From NCBI RefSeq assembly GCF_000196015.1, contig NC_007974.2, positions 1,798,001 to 1,862,000 on the forward strand: a DNA stretch of 64,000 nucleotides. The letters run 5' to 3'. Below the pieces are notes generated by a model. That model had not been told where the DNA came from. It searched no databases and saw only the letters and a list, made by a program, of their open reading frames with translations. Each line of letters begins with the position of its first letter. Position 1 is the first letter of the stretch. The position numbers were made by a program, and so were the translations under genes. Positions 37,505 to 47,114 of the stretch are shown here, piece by piece. Source of the DNA: Cupriavidus metallidurans CH34. GTDB lineage: Bacteria; Pseudomonadota; Gammaproteobacteria; Burkholderiales; Burkholderiaceae.

Positions 37505-39229
37505 TCACGCCGCCAGCGCGGCGCGTTTGCGCGCGAGAATGTCCTCGTCGCACTTCGGGCAGAAGCGGTGTTCGCCGGCCAGATAGCCGTGCTTGGGGCA
37601 GACGGAGAACGTCGGCGTGATCGTGATGTAAGGCAGCCGGAACGACTCCAGCGCGCGACGCACCATCCGCTTGCAGGCCTCCCCGCTCGACAGGCGCTCG
37701 CCCATGTAGAGATGCAGGACCGTGCCCCCGGTGTACTTCGATTGCAGGGATTCCTGACGCGCCAGCGCCTCGAATGGATCGTCGGTAAAGCCGACGGGCA
37801 ACTGCGACGAGTTCGTGTAGTAGGGCTGATCGGCCGTGCCGGCCTGCAGGATGTCGGGCCAGCGCTTGCGGTCTTCACGCGCGAAGCGATACGTGGTGCC
37901 TTCCGCTGGCGTTGCCTCCAGGTTGTACATGTGGCCCGTGGCTTCCTGGAATTCGACGATCCGCCCGCGTACATGGTCCAGCAGACGCATCGCCATCGCG
38001 TGCCCGGCTTCCGTAGTGATGTCGTACGCATCGCCCGAGAAATTGCGGATCATCTCGTTGATGCCGTTCACGCCAAGCGTCGAGAAATGATTGCGCAGTG
38101 TGCCCAGGTAGCGCTTCGTGTAGGGGAACAGCCCTTCGTCCATCAGTTGCTGGATACGCTCGCGCTTGGCCTCCAGCGTGTCGCGGCCCATGTCCAGCAG
38201 TGAGTCGAGCCGGTTCAGCAGTGCGGCTTCGTCGCCTTGATACAGGTAACCGAGTCGCGCGCAGTTGATGGTGACCACACCCAGGGACCCGGTCTGCTCC
38301 GCACTGCCGAACAAGCCGTTGCCGCGCTTGAGCAATTCACGCAGATCCAGTTGCAACCGGCAGCACATGGACCGGACCATATTGGGCGTCAGGTCCGAAT
38401 TCACGAAGTTCTGGAAGTACGGCAGGCCGTACTTCGCCGTCATCTCGAACAGCCGCGCGGCGTTCTCGCTTTCCCACGGGAAATCCGGCGTGATGTTGTA
38501 GGTGGGGATCGGGAACGTGAAGACGCGCCCTTTGGCATCGCCCTGCGTCATCACCTCGATGTACGCACGGTTGATCATGTCCATCTCCGCTTGCAGGTCG
38601 CCATAGCGGAACGGCATTTCCTCGCCGCCGATGACGGGCACCTGTTCCTTGAGATCGTCGGGACATGTCCAGTCGAACGTCAGGTTTGTGAATGGCGTCT
38701 GCGTGCCCCAGCGCGACGGCACGTTGAGGTTATAGATCAGCTCCTGGATGTGCTGCCTGACCTCGGGGTACGTCATCGCGTCCTTGCGGATGAAAGGCGC
38801 CATATAGGTGTCGAACGACGAGAAGGCCTGCGCGCCGGCCCATTCGTTCTGCATCGTCCCCAGGAAATTCACGATCTGCCCGACCGCGCTCGACATATGC
38901 CGCGGCGGCGCGGCTTCCACCTTGCCCGGCACGCCGTTGAGGCCTTCATGCAGCAGAGTGCGCAACGACCAGCCGGCGCAATAGCCGGACAGCATGTCGA
39001 GATCGTGGATATGGAGGTCGCCTTCCCGGTGCGCGGCGCCAGCCTCGGGCGCGTAGACATGCGAAAGCCAGTAGTTGGCGGTGACCTTGCCGGCCACATT
39101 GAGGATCAGTCCGCCCAGCGAATACCCCTGGTTGGCGTTGGCGTGAATCCGCCAGTCCTTGCGGTCCAGGTATTCATTGATAGACGACTCGACGTCGACA
39201 GTCGTCGCGCCCCGGATGTTCTGTTGCAT
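37505..39229 (-). CDS. nrdD: Anaerobic (class III) ribonucleoside-triphosphate reductase, large part
   Basis: 574 residues from ATG at 39229, with GGAGGGG upstream. Core motifs: HANANQGYSLGGL, HIHDLDMLSGYCAGW, RSMCCRLQLDL, and GSLGVVTINCARLGYL. The C-terminus has a zinc-site pattern C-P-K-H...C-P-K-C and stops at ARKRAALAA. There is no R-V-x-G-Y-type glycyl-radical loop; a separate ORF downstream has it. The N-terminal ATP-cone of E. coli NrdD is also missing. It reduces ribonucleotides to deoxyribonucleotides without oxygen. An FNR-type promoter precedes it. Confidence 0.93.
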   Translation of the reverse strand: MQQNIRGATTVDVESSINEYLDRKDWRIHANANQGYSLGGLILNVAGKVTANYWLSHVYAPEAGAAHREGDLHIHDLDMLSGYCAGWSLRTLLHEGLNGVPGKVEAAPPRHMSSAVGQIVNFLGTMQNEWAGAQAFSSFDTYMAPFIRKDAMTYPEVRQHIQELIYNLNVPSRWGTQTPFTNLTFDWTCPDDLKEQVPVIGGEEMPFRYGDLQAEMDMINRAYIEVMTQGDAKGRVFTFPIPTYNITPDFPWESENAARLFEMTAKYGLPYFQNFVNSDLTPNMVRSMCCRLQLDLRELLKRGNGLFGSAEQTGSLGVVTINCARLGYLYQGDEAALLNRLDSLLDMGRDTLEAKRERIQQLMDEGLFPYTKRYLGTLRNHFSTLGVNGINEMIRNFSGDAYDITTEAGHAMAMRLLDHVRGRIVEFQEATGHMYNLEATPAEGTTYRFAREDRKRWPDILQAGTADQPYYTNSSQLPVGFTDDPFEALARQESLQSKYTGGTVLHLYMGERLSSGEACKRMVRRALESFRLPYITITPTFSVCPKHGYLAGEHRFCPKCDEDILARKRAALAA

Positions 39230-39267
39230 CGCACCCCTCCCGTGCTTACGCACAAAATATGGGGTGG

Positions 39268-39309
39268 ATTATCTATATCGATACCATAGGTGGTGTTGCG
39301 ACAGATCAA
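39268..39309 (-). promoter_or_regulatory. FNR-type class II promoter of the nrdD operon
   Basis: On the minus strand TTGAT-CTGT-CGCAA (39309-39296) matches 8 of 10 FNR half-site bases with one perfect half. The hexamer GATAAT (39273-39268) is centred 32 bp downstream, exactly the distance between -41.5 and -9.5 in FNR class II promoters. The start point would be near 39261, about 32 bases before the ATG. Confidence 0.7.
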
Positions 39310-39439
39310 ACGGCGACACCGCTGCGGGGGGCGACACATCGGGCGGCGGGTCGGGCAGATCTCGCCAGGAAGGCGATCCAGACCTCGACCGCCCGGCGTC
39401 ATCTGCCGCCGGATGTGCCCTTCCCCGGCCCCGGAGTGC

Positions 39440-41017
39440 CTAGTTCACCTGCCGGGTGCGGCCCGTCCAGTACGGTTCCCGTAGCGCCCGACGCAGCAAC
39501 TTGCCCGACGGATTGCGCGGCATGGCATCGATGAAGTCGATGCTCTTGGGCACCTTGAAACCCGCGATACGCTCGCGCGCCCAGCCCAGAATGCTGTCGG
39601 CGTCAGCGGCCACACCCGGGCGCAGCACCACCATCGCCTTGACCGCCTCACCCCACCGCTCGTCCGGCACACCGATCACGGCCACGTCGGCAACGGCCGG
39701 GTGGCCGTAGATGGCGCTCTCCACCTCGGCCGGGTAGATGTTCTCCCCGCCGCTGATGATCATGTCCTTGACCCGGTCGTGGATATAGAGGTAGCCGTCC
39801 GCGTCCATGTAGCCAGCATCGCCACTGCGCAGCCAGCCGTCGGCGTCGATGGTGCGGGCGGTCTCTTCCTCCTGCTTCCAGTAGCCCGCCATGTTCTGCG
39901 GCGAGCGGATCACCACTTCGCCCACCTCGCCGGCAGCCAGCCTCTGGCCATCCGGCCCGACCACCGCCACCTCGCTACCGGGCATGGCCTTGCCGGCGGC
40001 GCGCATGCGCGGGACATCGGCGGGCGTATGATCTTCCGGCGGCAGCGCCACGATCGTGCCCGTGGTCTCCGTCATGCCGTACTGCTGCACGAAGCCGCAG
40101 CCAAACACCGCCATGCCCTCACGCAGCAGCGCTGCGGGAATCGGCGACGAACCGTACAGCATGTGCTTGAGGCGTGAATAGTCCACCTGGCGCGCGCGCG
40201 GATCACGCAGCACGATCTGCATCGCAGCCGGCACCATGAACAGCTTGCTGATGCGGTCGTGCTCGATATAGTCGAGCACCTTGCCCGGATCGAATTCGCG
40301 CGCCACGACACCCTTGCAGCCGACAAGAACACCGCGCACGCCCCAGCCCGAACCGCCGATATGCGCCACCGGCATGGCCACCAGCGACACATCTTCGTCG
40401 TTCCATTGCGACCAGTCGGCACCTTCGCGCATCGAGATCTCGGTACCACTGGTCAGGTTGCGATGCATCAGCATCACGCCCTTGGGACGTCCGGTAGTGC
40501 CAGACGTGTAGAGCTGCAGCACCACGTCGGCGGGCTTCGCTTCGTGCGCCGGTGGTGTATCCGGGCACGCGTCGCGCCATTCCGTGTAGGCCGGCCAGTC
40601 TGGCTCCCCGCCCTCCATCGCCACGGCGCGGCGCACCAGTGGCAGCGCTGGCAGCAGGTTGCGAACCGATGCCGATGACTCGGGGCCGACGAAGACCAGC
40701 GTCGCGTCGCAGTGCGAGACGATGTACTGGATTTCGGGCCCCGCCAGCCGCCAGCTCACCGGTGCAATGACGGCCCCCATCTTGGCCGCGCCAAAGAATA
40801 GTTCGAAATAGTGGTCGCTGTTCTTGCCGACATAGGCGATGCGGTCGCCAGCCTTCACGCCGTCGGCCAGCAGGGCCTGCGCCACGCGATCCGTATGGCG
40901 ATCGAAATCGGCAAACGTGGTCTCGCGGCCTTCGAAGGCGTACGCAATGGCCCCGGCCCGCTCCCGGGCGAAGTGGCGAATCGCGCTGGGCAGCGTCGCG
41001 AGGTATTCCGTCTCCAT
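39440..41017 (-). CDS. AMP-forming acyl-CoA synthetase
   Basis: 525 residues from ATG at 41017, with GGAGAC upstream. The P-loop is [16 protein letters not shown], the hinge [27 protein letters not shown], and the catalytic lysine lies in [14 protein letters not shown]. It forms an acyl-CoA from a carboxylic acid, ATP and CoA. It is the last gene of the nine-gene minus-strand operon that starts at 49335, which also encodes a CoA-transferase, so two activation routes are present. Confidence 0.93.
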   Translation of the reverse strand: METEYLATLPSAIRHFARERAGAIAYAFEGRETTFADFDRHTDRVAQALLADGVKAGDRIAYVGKNSDHYFELFFGAAKMGAVIAPVSWRLAGPEIQYIVSHCDATLVFVGPESSASVRNLLPALPLVRRAVAMEGGEPDWPAYTEWRDACPDTPPAHEAKPADVVLQLYTSGTTGRPKGVMLMHRNLTSGTEISMREGADWSQWNDEDVSLVAMPVAHIGGSGWGVRGVLVGCKGVVAREFDPGKVLDYIEHDRISKLFMVPAAMQIVLRDPRARQVDYSRLKHMLYGSSPIPAALLREGMAVFGCGFVQQYGMTETTGTIVALPPEDHTPADVPRMRAAGKAMPGSEVAVVGPDGQRLAAGEVGEVVIRSPQNMAGYWKQEEETARTIDADGWLRSGDAGYMDADGYLYIHDRVKDMIISGGENIYPAEVESAIYGHPAVADVAVIGVPDERWGEAVKAMVVLRPGVAADADSILGWARERIAGFKVPKSIDFIDAMPRNPSGKLLRRALREPYWTGRTRQVN

Positions 41018-41092
41018 GAGCCTTGTCTCCCTTTTTGATTGATAGGATGGGTACTGGTGACAAATGGCGTCGAGGGACGCCAATGCGGGCAC

Positions 41093-42331
41093 TCAGAGCC
41101 GCAATACCTGTCGCGCGATGATGTTGCGCTGGATCTCGCTCGAACCGCCGTAGATCGATGCCTTGCGATAGTTGAAGTAGCGCGGCGCAATCGGGGCGGC
41201 ATCGTCCGGACCCAGACGCGGGTCGGCAGCGCGGCCCTGGATCTCGGCCCAGGTATCCCGCACGAATGGCAGCGCATAGGGTCCGAGCACGTCGACGGCT
41301 AGCTCGGAGATGGCCTGTGCCGTCTCGGTACCGACCAACTTGATCATGCTCGACGCCGCGCCGATCGACGTACCCGAGGCCACGCCGGAGAACAGCCGCA
41401 ACTCCGCCGCCTCGGTCGCCGCCACGCGCACATACGTGGCGCCCAGCCGTTGCCGGAAGACGGGATCGTCGACCAGCCGCCCGGTGCCATCCTCACCGGG
41501 CTGAGCGGCGGCCATGGCAGCCACCTTGTCCAGTTGCCGGTGCAGCATCGGCGCGAAGCTGCCGCCACGCTCGAACTCGAGCAGGTACTTGGCAATGGTC
41601 CAGCCCATGCCCTCCTCGCCAATGCGTTGGGCGGCCGGCACGCGCACATCGTCAAAGAAAACCTGATTGACCTCCTGCTGGCCCTCCATCGGGCCGTCGA
41701 GCGTAGGCAGCGCCGATACGGTGATACCCGGCGTGCGCATGTCGAGCAGCAGGAACGTAATGCCCTCCTGCGGCCTGCCCTCGCGCGAGGTCCGCACCAG
41801 ACAGAACATCCAGTCGGCCCACTGGGCGTGCGTCGTCCAGATCTTCGAACCGTTGAGGATGTAGTGCTCGCCATTCGCATCGACGCCGCGTGTCGCGCGC
41901 ATCTGCAGCGAGGCCAGATCGGAGCCTGAGTTCGGTTCGGAGTAGCCCTGGCACCACCAGTCGTCGGACGCCAGGATGCGCGGCAGGAAGCGGGCCTGTT
42001 GCTCGGGGCTGCCGTACTTCATGATGACGGGCGCCACCATCTTGAGACCCATCGGCGACACCGGCGGGCAACCGGCGGCGGCCAGTTCGCTCTGGAAGAG
42101 GTGCCGTTGCGTGGGTGTCCAGCCGGGGCCACCATGTGCTTGCGGCCAGTTCGGCGCGGCCCAGCCACGCGCGTGCAGGGCCTTTTGCCAGCGTACCTGT
42201 GCCGCCTTGTCGAGATAACCGTTCTTCGATTGCGCCATCATGGCGCGAAGCTCGTCATCAAACGCTTCGGAGATCCAGGCGCGCACCTCGGCGCGAAACT
42301 GCAGGTCTTGCGGAGACTCGTCGATATCCAT
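41093..42331 (-). CDS. Acyl-CoA dehydrogenase (large-type partner)
   Basis: 412 residues from ATG at 42331. Marks are WPQAHGGPGWTPTQRHLF, YSEPNSGSDLASLQMRA, LNGSKIWTTHAQWADWMF and the terminal YGGSSEIQRNIIARQVL. At the medium-chain catalytic glutamate position it has glycine (Y-G-G). This subtype resembles the larger member of heterotetrameric dehydrogenases of steroid and cyclic-acid degradation. The next dehydrogenase gene is 8 bp upstream in the operon (42340-43464), suggesting a pair. Confidence 0.92.
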   Translation of the reverse strand: MDIDESPQDLQFRAEVRAWISEAFDDELRAMMAQSKNGYLDKAAQVRWQKALHARGWAAPNWPQAHGGPGWTPTQRHLFQSELAAAGCPPVSPMGLKMVAPVIMKYGSPEQQARFLPRILASDDWWCQGYSEPNSGSDLASLQMRATRGVDANGEHYILNGSKIWTTHAQWADWMFCLVRTSREGRPQEGITFLLLDMRTPGITVSALPTLDGPMEGQQEVNQVFFDDVRVPAAQRIGEEGMGWTIAKYLLEFERGGSFAPMLHRQLDKVAAMAAAQPGEDGTGRLVDDPVFRQRLGATYVRVAATEAAELRLFSGVASGTSIGAASSMIKLVGTETAQAISELAVDVLGPYALPFVRDTWAEIQGRAADPRLGPDDAAPIAPRYFNYRKASIYGGSSEIQRNIIARQVLRL

Positions 42332-42339
42332 GGCGGTCC

Positions 42340-43464
42340 TTATGCGTTGGCCGGGTAGCGCAGGTCGACACAACGGCGCAGATGGTAGGCAACGTTGCCG
42401 AACTGCAGGCCGATGGCGGTGACACGCTTGAAGTAGTGGCCGACCGCCGTTTCCTCGGTCACGCCCATGCCGCCGTGGATCTGCACCGCGCCCTGCCCGA
42501 TGCGGCGGCCTGCTTCGTCGACATGGGCCTTGGCGGTGCTGGCACCCAGCGCCCGTTCATGTGGCTCGCCAGCAAGACGCATGGCAGCCACCTGTGTGAG
42601 GGCGACGGCCTGCTCGTGCAACATGTACATGTCGGCCATGCGATGCTGCAGCGCCTGGAAGCTGCCGATCGCCTGCCCGAACTGCTGGCGCTGACGCGCG
42701 TACTCGATGGTGTTCTCCAGCATTCGCGCCGTGGCGCCGGTGGCTTCGGCACACAGCGCGACGGCGGCGGTGTCGCCCAGTTGCTCCAGCAGCGGCAATG
42801 CGCCGCCAGGCATTCCCAGCACTTGTGCGGCGCTCACCGGCACGTCGGTCAGTATCAGGTCAGCAGTACGGCCGCCGTCAAAGGTGGGGGCTTCGATCAA
42901 CGTCAGGCCCGGCGCCGTGCGTTCGACCCAGAACAGCGTCGGACCGGCTTCCGTGTTCGCGCTGACAATGAAGTGCGTGGCCCAGGGCGCGCCGGTGACA
43001 AGCGCCTTGCGTCCATGCAACCGGTAACCGCCGGCAGCCGCATCCGCGCGTGTTCGCACCATCATTCCGTAGCGCGATTCCGGTTCGGCGTGCGCCCAGC
43101 CGACCACCAGTTCGCCTGCCGCGATGGCGGGCAGCGCTTCGGCGGCCAGCGTCTCATTGGCATATTGCAGTGCATCAACCGCAAGGATGGCCGTGCCAAG
43201 GTAGGGCTCCAGCACAAGATGGCGGCCGAACTGTTCCATCACCACGATGTGGTCGATGATGCCGCCGCCCAGCCCACCGAAGCGCTCGGGAATCCCGATG
43301 CCAAGCAGGCCAAGGTCGCGCGCGAACGCGCGCCAGCAATCGGGACGCCAGCCGGCGGCCGAATGCACGGCAGCCTGGCGCGCATCGAACGTGTAGTGAT
43401 CGGACAGGTAGCGCGCGAGCGTGTCGCGCAGCATGGCCTGTTCCTCGCTGAAGCGAAAATCCAC
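42340..43464 (-). CDS. Acyl-CoA dehydrogenase (small-type partner)
   Basis: 374 residues from GTG at 43464, which has GAGGAG seven bases before; an upstream ATG at 43518 is less likely. VDFRFSEEQAMLRDTLARYL opens the N-domain, and the end is IHGGMGVTEETAVGHYFKRVTAIGLQFG, lacking the YEG-x-EIQ motif. It is shorter in its C-terminal domain than typical enzymes. It is probably the second subunit of a heteromeric enzyme with the 41093-42331 product. Confidence 0.88.
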   Translation of the reverse strand: MDFRFSEEQAMLRDTLARYLSDHYTFDARQAAVHSAAGWRPDCWRAFARDLGLLGIGIPERFGGLGGGIIDHIVVMEQFGRHLVLEPYLGTAILAVDALQYANETLAAEALPAIAAGELVVGWAHAEPESRYGMMVRTRADAAAGGYRLHGRKALVTGAPWATHFIVSANTEAGPTLFWVERTAPGLTLIEAPTFDGGRTADLILTDVPVSAAQVLGMPGGALPLLEQLGDTAAVALCAEATGATARMLENTIEYARQRQQFGQAIGSFQALQHRMADMYMLHEQAVALTQVAAMRLAGEPHERALGASTAKAHVDEAGRRIGQGAVQIHGGMGVTEETAVGHYFKRVTAIGLQFGNVAYHLRRCVDLRYPANA

Positions 43465-43572
43465 GTGTTGGCTCCTCGGTGGAGATGAGACACAGTCATT
43501 CTGTTCCGCGCCGGCCATGCCGGCGACGTTCGAACGAACTATTCGCGCCAGACAACAAGTGCACCCGAACGC

Positions 43573-44556
43573 CTAGACCTGACGTGCGAAATCGCTCACC
43601 TTCACGCCATCGCGCCCCAGAATCGCCATGCCGACAACACGATTCCAGTACAACTCCGACCCGTGCGCCATGCGCCATTCGTGCAGGCATCGCGTCACCA
43701 GTTGCAGGTCATACTCCTCCGTGATGCCGATGGCGCCGTGGAGCCCATGGGCGGCGGCCGCGACAACCTGCACGGCCTCCGCGCAGCGGGCCTTCGCCAC
43801 GGCGGCAGCAAGCTTCCCCGGGTGCCGCTGCCCACCCGCGAAAGCCATTTGCGCGGCGACGGACATTGCGGCAATGTGCTCGACGATTACTGAAAGCTGA
43901 TGCTGGATGACCTGGAACTTGCCGATCGACCGCCCAAACTGCGAACGGTCCTGGCAATACTGGAGGGTCAGCTCTCCCGCGCGTCGGGCCGCCCCCGCCA
44001 TCAGCACGGCAAGCACGGCGCCGTCCCAGGCGTCCAGTTCGTCCACCGTGACGCCCTCGATAGGCACGGCATCACCCCGCACCCACTTCAAATCCGCGCT
44101 GAGGCTGCCGTGCACCCCGATCCAGTCCCGCTGCGCCGCGCTGCAATCCAGCAAGAGCACCGCGTCGCCGCAGCCCACGAGTACATGGTCCGCGACCAGG
44201 CCACCGATCACATTGGCGATATGCAGGCTCCCGTCCGGTTCGCACCGGCATCTTGGCGCGATCGTGATCATGCCCGCGGGCGCCCCGCCCCCGGATTTCG
44301 AGAGAATCGCCCGTGCTGCAATGGTCTGGCCGATTGGCAGTGGTACGGCGTGCTTTCCGACCTCAAGAAGAATCGGATACAGCTCGCCCAACGCCAGCCC
44401 GGCGCCTCCAGCCTCTTCGGGCGCCAGGAGCTCGAGGAATCCCGCCTCCTCGATGGCACCCCATACCTCCCTGACTTCAACGCCTTGTCCAATCTTCCGG
44501 AGCGCCTGCGGCGAGAAACGGTCTTTCAGAATATTTGCGATGGCTTCTACGAACAT
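43573..44556 (-). CDS. Acyl-CoA dehydrogenase (short, small-type partner)
   Basis: 327 residues, clearly shorter than the usual ~380. VREVWGAIEEAGFLELLAPEEAGGAGLALGELYPILLEVGKHAVP is an N-domain; the C-terminal end GLHGAIGITEEYDLQLVTRCLHEW replaces the catalytic-loop motif. A clear AGGAGG ribosome site precedes ATG at 44556. It follows the 44575-45732 dehydrogenase by 18 bp, again forming a large/small pair. It may lack catalytic activity by itself. Confidence 0.88.
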   Translation of the reverse strand: MFVEAIANILKDRFSPQALRKIGQGVEVREVWGAIEEAGFLELLAPEEAGGAGLALGELYPILLEVGKHAVPLPIGQTIAARAILSKSGGGAPAGMITIAPRCRCEPDGSLHIANVIGGLVADHVLVGCGDAVLLLDCSAAQRDWIGVHGSLSADLKWVRGDAVPIEGVTVDELDAWDGAVLAVLMAGAARRAGELTLQYCQDRSQFGRSIGKFQVIQHQLSVIVEHIAAMSVAAQMAFAGGQRHPGKLAAAVAKARCAEAVQVVAAAAHGLHGAIGITEEYDLQLVTRCLHEWRMAHGSELYWNRVVGMAILGRDGVKVSDFARQV

Positions 44557-44574
44557 TCACTGTCCTCCTTCGTG

Positions 44575-45732
44575 TTAGCGCAGCCCGAGGCTACGGGCGA
44601 TCATGCCGCGGAGAATCTCTCGCGTGCCGCCACGCAACGAGAACGTCGGGGAAATCTGGCTCAGATAGGCCACCGTGCGCAGCAGCTCGCCATCGCCGGC
44701 CGCCTCCGGGTCCGAGGCGATCGCCGCTTCCAGATAGGCCGGAATCGCCTGCTCCAGCTCGGTACCCAGATCCTTGACCAACGCCGCTTCGACCACCGGG
44801 CTCTCATGGCGTGCCAGCTTCGATGTCACGGCGATCGACATGTTGCGCAACGTCGCCACATGCGTGACGAAGCGGCCAAGCGCGGCCACCTGGTCCCGGG
44901 TCGCTTCCGTGCGGCGAAGCTGTTCGATCCAGGCATCCAGCAGGACGATGCTGGAATAGATGCGCTCCGGGCCGCTGCGCTCGAATGCCAGTTCCGCGTT
45001 CACCTGCTCCCAACCACTGCCTTCTTCGCCAATCAGGGCATCCGACCGCAGCGCCACATTCTCGAATACCACCTCGGCGAAGTGCGCGTCGCCCGTGAGG
45101 TCCCGGATGGGACGCACGGTCACGCCGGGCAGGGAAAGATCGATGATGAACTGGGACAACCCCTTCTGCTTGTCCTCGGGAACCCCTGAGGTACGGACCA
45201 GCGCGATCATGTACTGACAATGCTGCGCGTTGGTCGTCCAGATCTTCTGGCCATTCAGGACCCAGCCATCCGCAGCCGGCGTCGCGCGCGTCCGGACACT
45301 CGCCAGGTCGGAGCCCGAGTTCGGCTCGCTCATGCCAATGCAGAAGAACGCCTCGCCACGACATATCTTCGGCAGGTAAGCCGCCTTCTGCGCCTCCGTG
45401 CCGTACCTGAGGATCAGCGGCCCGCTTTGCCGATCCGCGATCCAATGCGCTGCGACGGGGGCTCCAGCGCTCAGCAACTCCTCGACCAGCACGAATCGTC
45501 GGAACGGATCCAGGCCGGCGCCGCCGTACTGCGCCGGCAAGGTAATGCCTACCCATCCGCGGCCGGCAAGCTTCCGGCTGAAATCAGCGTCAAAGCCCAT
45601 CCACGACCTGGCCCGCTTGCTTGGTGGGGCCTTGGGTTGCATGTCCGCGAGAAAGGCCTTCACCTCGGCGCGAAACGCCTCCGCCTCCGGGGGCAACTGC
45701 GCGAGATGAAAGGTATCGAGTAGATGATTCAA
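44575..45732 (-). CDS. Acyl-CoA dehydrogenase (large-type partner)
   Basis: 385 residues from TTG at 45732, which has AGGAG at ideal spacing; an ATG at 45753 lacks a ribosome site. Marks are LPAQYGGAGLDPFRRFVLVEELL, MSEPNSGSDLASVRTRA, LNGQKIWTTNAQHCQYMIAL and the C-terminal SLRGGTREILRGMIARSLGL, with glycine at the medium-chain catalytic position. It pairs with the 43573-44556 gene. The start of the gene is the least certain part. Confidence 0.9.
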   Translation of the reverse strand: MNHLLDTFHLAQLPPEAEAFRAEVKAFLADMQPKAPPSKRARSWMGFDADFSRKLAGRGWVGITLPAQYGGAGLDPFRRFVLVEELLSAGAPVAAHWIADRQSGPLILRYGTEAQKAAYLPKICRGEAFFCIGMSEPNSGSDLASVRTRATPAADGWVLNGQKIWTTNAQHCQYMIALVRTSGVPEDKQKGLSQFIIDLSLPGVTVRPIRDLTGDAHFAEVVFENVALRSDALIGEEGSGWEQVNAELAFERSGPERIYSSIVLLDAWIEQLRRTEATRDQVAALGRFVTHVATLRNMSIAVTSKLARHESPVVEAALVKDLGTELEQAIPAYLEAAIASDPEAAGDGELLRTVAYLSQISPTFSLRGGTREILRGMIARSLGLR

Positions 45733-45851
45733 TGAAAACTCCTGATCTGGCACTGCCGCCAGGCGTCAGTGCAAAAAACCGGCACGGTGCTGCCGTGTGT
45801 CCGCAACACGCCGGCAACCGGTGCCTCACATCACGTTCACAGTGGCGATCT

Positions 45852-46634
45852 TCACCACTGGTACTTCGCGGGTTCCTTGTCGATGAACCTCCGGACTGCC
45901 TCCTGGTGATAGGCGCTCTCGCGGCACATGGCCTGCAGCATCGCTTCCTGCGCATGGACGGTATGACGGTCGGACTCGAACGCCCGGTTCATCACGGACT
46001 TCGCCGCGCCGATGGCGTCGGTCGGGGCGTGCGCGAAGCGATTCGCCAGCGCAATGGCATCGGCCACGACATCGTCATCGGAGATCGAATGGAGCAACCC
46101 AAGGTCGAGCGCCTCATCGGCCTTCACGACGCGCGCGGAGAAGACCAGTTCCTTGGCGCGCGCGAGGCCGATCCAGCGAGGCAGCAGATATAACGCCCCG
46201 ACATCGGGCACGAATCCGATGCGGGAGAACACCGAACAGAACGTGGCCCGTTTCGATGCCAGGATAAAGTCCGCGCAAAGCGCCAGCGAGAGTCCCGCGC
46301 CAAACGCCACGCCGTCCACGGCCGCGATGACCGGCTTCTCCATGTCGATCAACTCGTCGGACCAGCGATGAATCTTGCGAATGCGCTCGCGTCCCTCGAA
46401 GATGTCGCGTTCGCCGCCCTGCCCGGCCGCAATCGCCTTCACATCGCCCCCCGCGCAGAAGTGCCCGCCAGCGCCGGTCAGCACGATGGCCTTTACCGCC
46501 TTGTCATCGCGCAACGCCGGAACGACCTCGGCGAATGCGTCCCGCATCGTCATGTCGAGCGCGTTGCGCTGCTCCGGACGATTCATCGTCACCACGGCGG
46601 TGGTTCCAACGTGCCTGACTTCCAGTACCGTCAT
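45852..46634 (-). CDS. Enoyl-CoA hydratase/isomerase (PaaG-like)
   Basis: 260 residues. The crotonase oxyanion segment is GAGGHFCAGGDVKAI. The two hydratase glutamates are replaced: GAGLSLALCADF has serine, and CSVFSRIGFVPDVGALYLLPR has serine, with an aspartate in the V-P-D-V-G segment. This is the PaaG/isomerase pattern, so double-bond isomerisation is more likely than hydration. AGGAGAC precedes the ATG. It follows MaoC in the operon by 18 bp. Confidence 0.88.
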   Translation of the reverse strand: MTVLEVRHVGTTAVVTMNRPEQRNALDMTMRDAFAEVVPALRDDKAVKAIVLTGAGGHFCAGGDVKAIAAGQGGERDIFEGRERIRKIHRWSDELIDMEKPVIAAVDGVAFGAGLSLALCADFILASKRATFCSVFSRIGFVPDVGALYLLPRWIGLARAKELVFSARVVKADEALDLGLLHSISDDDVVADAIALANRFAHAPTDAIGAAKSVMNRAFESDRHTVHAQEAMLQAMCRESAYHQEAVRRFIDKEPAKYQW

Positions 46635-46652
46635 TGCTTGTCTCCTTTGTTT

Positions 46653-47111
46653 TCAGTAGCGCATCTGCAGCAGCCACGTCGCCGCCATGGCGGGGCGTTC
46701 GCTGTTTTCCACCTGCATTTCCACTTGCCAAAAGCATCTGATCTCGCCCGGCCGGACATCCTCGACGCGCTGCAGGACGAACACACCGCGCAACCGGGCG
46801 CCCGCGGGTACGGCACCAGTGAAACGCACCTTGTCGAACCCGTAGTTCACAGACATCTTGCGGCCCGGAAACGAGAAGCACTGGGTGAACGCCGTGGTGA
46901 CCATCGACAGTGTCAGGAGTCCATGTGCAATCGTGCAGCCGAACGGCGACTCGGCCGCGGCGCGTACCGGATCGACGTGGATCCATTGACGATCGCCGGT
47001 CAGCCTTGCGAACGTATCGATCGTCTCCTGGTCCAGCACGATGTAGTCGCTCACCGCGGCCGGCGCATCGCGAAGCGCCTTGACGGCCTCGACAGAACTC
47101 AGCGCCTGCAT
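46653..47111 (-). CDS. MaoC-family enoyl-CoA hydratase
   Basis: 152 residues. The hydratase 2 motif DRQWIHVDPVRAAAESPFGCTIAHGLL holds the catalytic aspartate and histidine. It would hydrate a 2-enoyl-CoA to the (R)-3-hydroxyacyl-CoA. The ATG is 3 bp after the Bug stop codon. It complements the PaaG-like gene next to it, since that enzyme looks like an isomerase. Confidence 0.9.
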   Translation of the reverse strand: MQALSSVEAVKALRDAPAAVSDYIVLDQETIDTFARLTGDRQWIHVDPVRAAAESPFGCTIAHGLLTLSMVTTAFTQCFSFPGRKMSVNYGFDKVRFTGAVPAGARLRGVFVLQRVEDVRPGEIRCFWQVEMQVENSERPAMAATWLLQMRY

Positions 47112-47114
47112 GCG

